Positions 59,580 through 64,000 of a stretch of DNA of 64,000 nucleotides are shown piece after piece (within the stretch, counting starts at the first letter, position 1; each line of letters opens with the position of its first letter). Origin of the DNA: PoT sp049331405 (GTDB taxonomy: Bacteria; Planctomycetota; Planctomycetia; Isosphaerales; Isosphaeraceae); the NCBI RefSeq assembly GCF_049331405.1, contig NZ_CP186274.1, positions 4,588,001-4,652,000 on the forward strand, given 5' to 3'. Below the pieces are notes generated by a model that worked only from the letters and a program-made list of their open reading frames with translations, did no database searches and was not told where the DNA came from. The position numbers and the translations under genes are program-made.

Positions 59580-59885
59580 ATGTGGCAGAAACGGATCAAG
59601 TATTTGAACACCGCCGGGCTCTCGCCCGAGGCCGTCGCAGCGATCGAGGAGTTCGACCTGCGCCAGGCCGAGTTCGAGCGCCGCGAGTTCGAATTGGATG
59701 GTCAGGAGATCGAGGACCTCGCACTCTGGCTCTACGAGGCGGAGGAGGCGTTGACGCCCTTCCTGCTGGAGCAGCCCGGGCACACGATCCGGCATGGCGG
59801 CCGGACCTACACGGCCGGCGGAGGCCTCCCCGGCCTGGACGAATGCTCGGTCCTCTGCCGAGAAATCGGCTCGCTCGTGACCTGA
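59580..59885 (+). CDS. Small helical protein after the tape-measure gene, unknown function
   Basis: A 101-residue acidic, helical protein (AAIEEFDLRQAEFERREFEL, then DLALWLYEAEEALTPFLLEQ); ATG 59580 follows GCAGAGGAGCGCACC. Start context is strong. No family is recognised. It is the last plus-strand gene before two minus-strand genes of host type, so the element may end nearby. Confidence 0.55.
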   Translation: MWQKRIKYLNTAGLSPEAVAAIEEFDLRQAEFERREFELDGQEIEDLALWLYEAEEALTPFLLEQPGHTIRHGGRTYTAGGGLPGLDECSVLCREIGSLVT

Positions 59886-60050
59886 CCCTCGCGACCATCG
59901 AGCGGGCCGCCTGCTGTCCTGGGCTCGCAGATGCAATGGCTGGGCTCCTGACGGGCGGGCGATGAGTCCCCGTCGACTTAGGGGTCGGAGTGGCAGCAGA
60001 TGGGGCGGCAGCCATGACGATCCCACGCCCACGAACGTGGCGGAAGATCG

Positions 60051-62756
60051 TCATCCTTCCCCGGCCCGACGATCGTTCCGGGCCGCCGATTCATCCCGGA
60101 TTCTCCGATACGCTTTCCGGGCGTGCTCGTATGCACTCTCGGCCTGCTCCTGCTCGGCCTCGGCGTACGTCGGCTTCTTCGCCTTCCAGCACTGGTCCAC
60201 CCCCCGCAGGCACCATTCCGCGCTCTGGCGCGACGCCCGGATCGGCTTCCCGCCCACGAGCACGAAGATCGGGTTGGTATGCGAGAACGGGAACGCCCGC
60301 ACCGCGACCCAGCTGCTCGCCTTGATCGGCACCTCGAAGCTCAGCGTGCGGGCCGCCCCGTCCGCCGCGATCGCCCGCGTCGCGACGGGCAGCCCGTTGA
60401 CCACCACCTCCACCGGCAGCTCGCCCGGTTCATCCCTGCGGGCCCCCGCCACGACCGTCACGCGAGCATTCCCCGGCCCAGCGAGCCTGAGCTCGCTCCC
60501 ACGTTCTCCCACCGCGACTCCATTCCCTCCCGCCTCCATCCGGAAGTCCATCAGGTGACATGTGCCGTCGCTCACGTAGCTCCGCCCGTCGCGGAGGCCC
60601 TCGCACCAGCGGTCGTACGACAGCGGCGGGTCGACCTTCACGTAGACACGGCCCAGCCCCACGCGCTCGCCCGAGACGCAGGGGAAGTCCGTCTCGCCGC
60701 TGGCCCGGACGCGGAACCCACAGTTGAGCGTGTGGTACCACATGTTCCACTCGGCCTTGCGGTCGGTGTTCATCGTCGAGATGAAGTCGACCGCCGGCAC
60801 CGGCCCGCCCCCGGGGCCGGGTACCTCATGGGTGATGTCCACGATGAATTCGTTGGCGCCGATGCCCGCGTAGTCGGGGATGTTGTAGGTCGGCAGCCCG
60901 TCCGGGCCGTCCTCGGCCCGCTCCACGCGGCCCACGAAGTTCGTCAGCCCGATCGACGAGTGCGCCGGCCCGCACACGGCCCCCTGCGCCTTGGCCCAGC
61001 GGAGGGTGTTCAGCCCCAGGGTCGGCCAGTGGTCCTTCGAGTCCCCGCCCGGATAGATCTGATCGCGCAGCCTCAGCAGGCAGAGGTGGCCCGACCGGGC
61101 CGAGCCGAACCCCGACACCTCCACGTCGTAGCGCAGGAGGTACGGGGGCCGCGAGGCCGCGTCCACCTTGCCGGCGAAGAACTGCTTCTGGTAATCGAAG
61201 CAGGGCCCCCAGGTGAGGTTGCATCCGATCTTGAGATCCTCGCCCATGCAGTGCCGGATCATGTCCTCGGCGTGCACCCCCTTCGTCGGGTTCTCGTAAT
61301 GCGCGCAGCCGGCCGCGTGGATGTGATGGTCGCCCGAGACCCAGCCCTTGGCGTAGGGATCGACCCAGCGCCGGGCCCGGTATGACAACGTCACCGGCTC
61401 GCCCTTCACCTCCACCGCCTTCGTCTCCGGGATCGACTCCGGGCCGCGCGAGCAAGCGATCGTGTACGCCCCGACGGGGAGCTGGACCGTCTCCCCCGTC
61501 GTCCGGTAGACCTGCCTCTGGAAGAAGAAGTCCGGCGCCACGCGCTTCGACTGCGAGGGATAGACCCGACCCCGGCCGTCCTCGATCACGAACGCCGCGA
61601 ACGTGTCCTTGCCGGCCTCGTCCTTCACGTCGAAGGTCAACGTCGTCGAACGCCGGCAATCGAAGGTCAGCGCCAGCGCCGACTCGCTCGGGCCCGTCCG
61701 CTCCGCGTGGCTCAGGCGGATCCGGTCGAAGGCGACGGGCCCGGCATCGCCCTGAATGTCGATCCGGAGTTTCAGCATCCCGCCTTCGCTGGGAAACACC
61801 ACCGCGTACTCCCGCCCCTCCCCCGGCTCGACCTCCAGCGCGGCCTTCCGCCGGTCGTCGAACCGTCCGTCCCCGCCCGACGCCCAGGACACCTCCGCGC
61901 GTGCTCCCCGTCCCGCCCTGGCCAGGAACTTCAGCACATAATCGCCCCTGGGGGGCGCGCCGAAGTAGAGGGACGCCTCGATCCCCGGCGCACCTCCCAT
62001 CGGCGTGACCACCAGGGCCCCGTCCTTGCCCTCGACCCGGCAGGACTTCGTCGCGGACCAGCCGTCGGTCCCCTCCTCGAACCCCCACTCCTTGATCAAG
62101 AACCCCTCCTGCCACTTCGACGCGGGCCGCCCCGGCCGTCCGGCCCAGCCCGCCAGGTCGAACCAGAGCATCGCCTCCCGCGCCCCCGCGTCGCGGCTGA
62201 AGAGCTGGACGATCCGATACTCGAGCCCGAGTCCGCTCAGGCGGGGCGTCATCGGCCTCCCGTCGTACATCGACAGCTCGAGCCATCGCTTGCCGATCTC
62301 ATCCCGGGGCCCGCCCGGCACCGGTCGCGAATTGGGGCTCTGCACATCCAGCGTCGCCTCCGCCCCGGCCTCGTTGAAGACCTTCACCAGGTACGTCCTC
62401 CAGCCGTGCTCCACCAGGACCGGCCGGCCGCCGCGGGCGACCGCGTGCACGCCCCCGTCTTTCCGGACGGTGACGGCCGCCAGGCAGAGCGGATCGAGCG
62501 CCTCCTGGACGGCCTTGCTCATCGCCCTATCGTCGCCGCCCGCCTCGATCGCTCTCAGGGCCTGCGGCCCCAGGGGGCTGCCGACGGACTCCAGCGCCTC
62601 GCTCACCCTCCTCGCCTGCGCCTGCAACGGTTGCGCCTCGACCCGATCGATGACCGGCCAGGGATCCTCCGCCCCGTCGGCAGCACTCGCGATCAGAACG
62701 ATCCCCAATGCGATCGGCCACCGCATCACACCCCTCCGTTCGATTCGAGCGGTCAT
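60051..62756 (-). CDS. Secreted CehA/McbA-type metallohydrolase
   Basis: A 901-residue protein with signal peptide (MRWPIALGIVLIASAADG) from ATG 62756 with GAGGGAAG upstream. The middle third (about residues 200-380) has beta-sandwich look with LYFGAPPRGDYVLKFLARAG. The PHP-like metal site is KGWVSGDHHIHAAGCAHYEN at about residue 485, followed by KIGCNLTWGPCFDYQ and GPAHSSIGLTN, with GFRVRASGETDFPCVSGE later. CehA and McbA are carbaryl esterase and a DNA-modifying relative; the group is otherwise PHP-fold hydrolases. The same domain type is inside the 20170-26013 protein. Physiological substrate unknown. Confidence 0.85.
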   Translation of the reverse strand: MTARIERRGVMRWPIALGIVLIASAADGAEDPWPVIDRVEAQPLQAQARRVSEALESVGSPLGPQALRAIEAGGDDRAMSKAVQEALDPLCLAAVTVRKDGGVHAVARGGRPVLVEHGWRTYLVKVFNEAGAEATLDVQSPNSRPVPGGPRDEIGKRWLELSMYDGRPMTPRLSGLGLEYRIVQLFSRDAGAREAMLWFDLAGWAGRPGRPASKWQEGFLIKEWGFEEGTDGWSATKSCRVEGKDGALVVTPMGGAPGIEASLYFGAPPRGDYVLKFLARAGRGARAEVSWASGGDGRFDDRRKAALEVEPGEGREYAVVFPSEGGMLKLRIDIQGDAGPVAFDRIRLSHAERTGPSESALALTFDCRRSTTLTFDVKDEAGKDTFAAFVIEDGRGRVYPSQSKRVAPDFFFQRQVYRTTGETVQLPVGAYTIACSRGPESIPETKAVEVKGEPVTLSYRARRWVDPYAKGWVSGDHHIHAAGCAHYENPTKGVHAEDMIRHCMGEDLKIGCNLTWGPCFDYQKQFFAGKVDAASRPPYLLRYDVEVSGFGSARSGHLCLLRLRDQIYPGGDSKDHWPTLGLNTLRWAKAQGAVCGPAHSSIGLTNFVGRVERAEDGPDGLPTYNIPDYAGIGANEFIVDITHEVPGPGGGPVPAVDFISTMNTDRKAEWNMWYHTLNCGFRVRASGETDFPCVSGERVGLGRVYVKVDPPLSYDRWCEGLRDGRSYVSDGTCHLMDFRMEAGGNGVAVGERGSELRLAGPGNARVTVVAGARRDEPGELPVEVVVNGLPVATRAIAADGAARTLSFEVPIKASSWVAVRAFPFSHTNPIFVLVGGKPIRASRQSAEWCLRGVDQCWKAKKPTYAEAEQEQAESAYEHARKAYRRIRDESAARNDRRAGEG

Positions 62757-62861
62757 TCGTCTTCCCTCTCTCGGCATCTCGGCGGGCTAGTGCCGCTGGC
62801 ACATCGAGTAGACAACCTACCGCGCCGGGGTCGGGACGTGAATGCGCGGGGCGATGCGTGG

Positions 62862-63947
62862 TCAGCTCTTCGGGCGCAGGCGGTGAAGGTCGGGGGCATT
62901 CCCAGATCCTGAGGGTGCGATCATCGCCGGCGGTCGCCAGCGACCTGCCATCGGGCGAGAAGGCTAGGGCGCTCAGCCATGCCCTGGGGCCTTCCAGGAC
63001 GCCGACCACGCCCCAAGAGCCGGAATCCCAGAGGTAGACCCTGCCGGCCCCCGTCGCCGCGGCCAGCAACGAGCCGTCGGGCGAGAACGCGAGCGTGGGG
63101 ACCCCGCCTGCGTGGCCCGGCAATGTCGCCAGCAACCGTCCCGTATCCGCGTCCCACACGCGCACGGCCTCGGACGCATCGCCGCCCGTCGCCAGGGCCC
63201 CGGCCCGGGGCGAGAAGGCCAGGCCGCTGACCAGCGTCGGCTGGGCCCGGAACGAGCAGAGACGCCCCAACCCCCCGGCGTCCCGCAGCGTGACCGTCCC
63301 GTCGAGCCCTCCCACAGCGACCGAACCCCCGCCCGGGGCATATGCGAGGGCACCGATGAACTGGCCGGCGTGCGCTCGGGCCCGGATCATGCCATCGCCC
63401 ACATCCCACAGCGCGAGCCCGCCGTCGAGGCCGGCCAGGGCCAGCGTCCGGCCGTCGGGGGCGAACGCGAGCCGGTGGAATCGGCCCCCTCGATCGCGAT
63501 CCGGCCGGCCATCTCCCCGCCCTCGGCGTCCCAGAGGCCGATGCTCGATCCCGATCCGGTCGCCGCCAGCGTCCGGCCGTCCGGCGAGATCGCGACGCGG
63601 GGATGCCAGCTCCAGGCGGCCGAGGAGCTCACGCGGCACGTCGCGAGATCCCATCTCATCACCCGGCTCTCTCGAGACGCCAGGAAGAGGCCCTCCCCGT
63701 CGGGGGCGTATGCCAGCGATGCGATCGCCACGTCGAGGGGATAGGCCCTGTGCCCCTTGGTTGCTCGCGATTCGCCTCCGCGACCCGACACCTCCCCTCC
63801 GAAGTCGAGCACGAGCCACCCCATCAGGGCCAGCAGCCCCGTCGCCAGGGACTGCGTCATCCAGGTGCGGGCGCGCTCCCGCGACCGTGCCGGGATGCGA
63901 CAGGAATCATGTTCATGATTGTCAGCGATGGAACATCGCGTGGCCAT
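62862..63947 (-). pseudogene. WD40-repeat protein gene with apparent frameshift(s)
   Basis: Two overlapping frames together make one WD40 protein. From ATG 63947 (GGGAGG upstream) there is a membrane anchor (SLATGLLALMGWLVLDFGG) and two blades (VAISPDGRTLAATGSG). At the five-C run 63485-63489 the frame must shift by one missing base, after which HRLAFAPDGRTLALAGLDG and four more blades follow. A second run of five G at 62892-62896 also matters: shifting there gives the natural ending PDLHRLRPKS with stop at 62862; without it the frame runs on into the next gene to 62527. Both shifts sit on homopolymers, so sequencing error is a real alternative to decay. Confidence 0.6.
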
Positions 63948-64000
63948 CGAATCCTCCCTCAAGGATCACCTCCGCGCGGCAAATCAGGCCTGCCCCTCGC

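Larger units (their letters stand above)
46668..59885. mobile_element. Integrated phage-like element next to tRNA-Val (right end not located)
   Basis: The stretch begins with a tyrosine recombinase directly behind a tRNA, and contains a regulator, a DUF1580-like HTH protein, a prim-pol type replication protein, small overlapping genes of no known family, a small-terminase-like gene and a tail chaperone/tape-measure pair. No capsid, portal, large terminase, tail tube or lysis gene is recognisable. The left limit is the tRNA 3' end; the right limit is given at the last element-like gene because no copy of the tRNA 3' end was found by eye up to base 64000. Confidence 0.7.

Noticed and set aside
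61238..61250. TCGCCCAT as a possible attR remnant of tRNA-Val
   Set aside because: Only eight bases match and it lies inside a coding gene; expected by chance in GC-rich DNA.
1..64000. CRISPR array, IS element or rRNA genes
   Set aside because: No regularly spaced direct repeats of CRISPR size, no transposase motif with terminal inverted repeats, and no rRNA-like sequence were seen on reading both strands.

Overview
The window looks like chromosome of a high-GC planctomycete, most likely of the Isosphaeraceae/Gemmataceae type. The evidence is a DUF1559 domain, a PVC-type membrane-bound dehydrogenase with a CxxCH heme domain, a Ser/Thr kinase fused to WD40 repeats beside an ECF sigma factor, many secreted proteins of unknown function, and frequent GTG/TTG starts. 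This is inferred from gene content; no 16S gene is present.

Left part (1-20 kb). A truncated amidohydrolase and a methyltransferase converge on a strong hairpin with a long minus-strand run. That run holds, in transcription order, a secreted CxxCH protein, an ECF sigma factor, a kinase-WD40 protein (GTGA overlap), an Rrf2 regulator, and three redox genes (NmrA-like, LigB-type dioxygenase, WrbA). Then come a small membrane protein, a macro-domain protein, an ECF sigma factor fused to DUF1559, a HAD hydrolase, a MarR regulator, DUF2252, DUF4291, an NTF2-like protein and a TlpA-type thioredoxin.

Middle (20-46.6 kb). A 1947-residue three-part protein (esterase, CehA/McbA metallohydrolase, PVC heme-binding region) is followed by a CPBP protease with a PDZ domain and two secreted proteins. 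A minus-strand block carries an MFS transporter, a TolB-like beta-propeller, a metallophosphatase, HrpB, a PfkB kinase and GltX. A kinase with a receiver-like tail precedes the conserved rpsB-tsf-pyrH-frr translation cluster, which has a near-consensus promoter, and a tRNA-Val(GAC).

Integrated element (about 46.67 to at least 59.9 kb). Directly behind the tRNA is a tyrosine recombinase, then a winged-helix regulator whose ribosome binding site is complementary to the loop of an upstream hairpin. Next come perfect 25-bp repeats built from 9-mers, a DUF1580-like/AlpA-like protein, a prim-pol/DUF3987-type replication protein, a run of overlapping tiny genes, a phage small-terminase-like protein on the opposite strand, and a phage tail module. 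In the tail module a tail-chaperone-like gene carries an in-frame C CCA AAA slippery heptamer opening a -1 frame that ends 15 bases before a tape-measure-like gene. No capsid, portal, large terminase or tail tube gene is recognisable, so this is either a decayed prophage or a satellite-like element. The right attachment site was not found.

Right end (60-64 kb). A second CehA/McbA-type secreted metallohydrolase and a WD40-repeat gene with at least one apparent frameshift, both on the minus strand, look like host chromosome.
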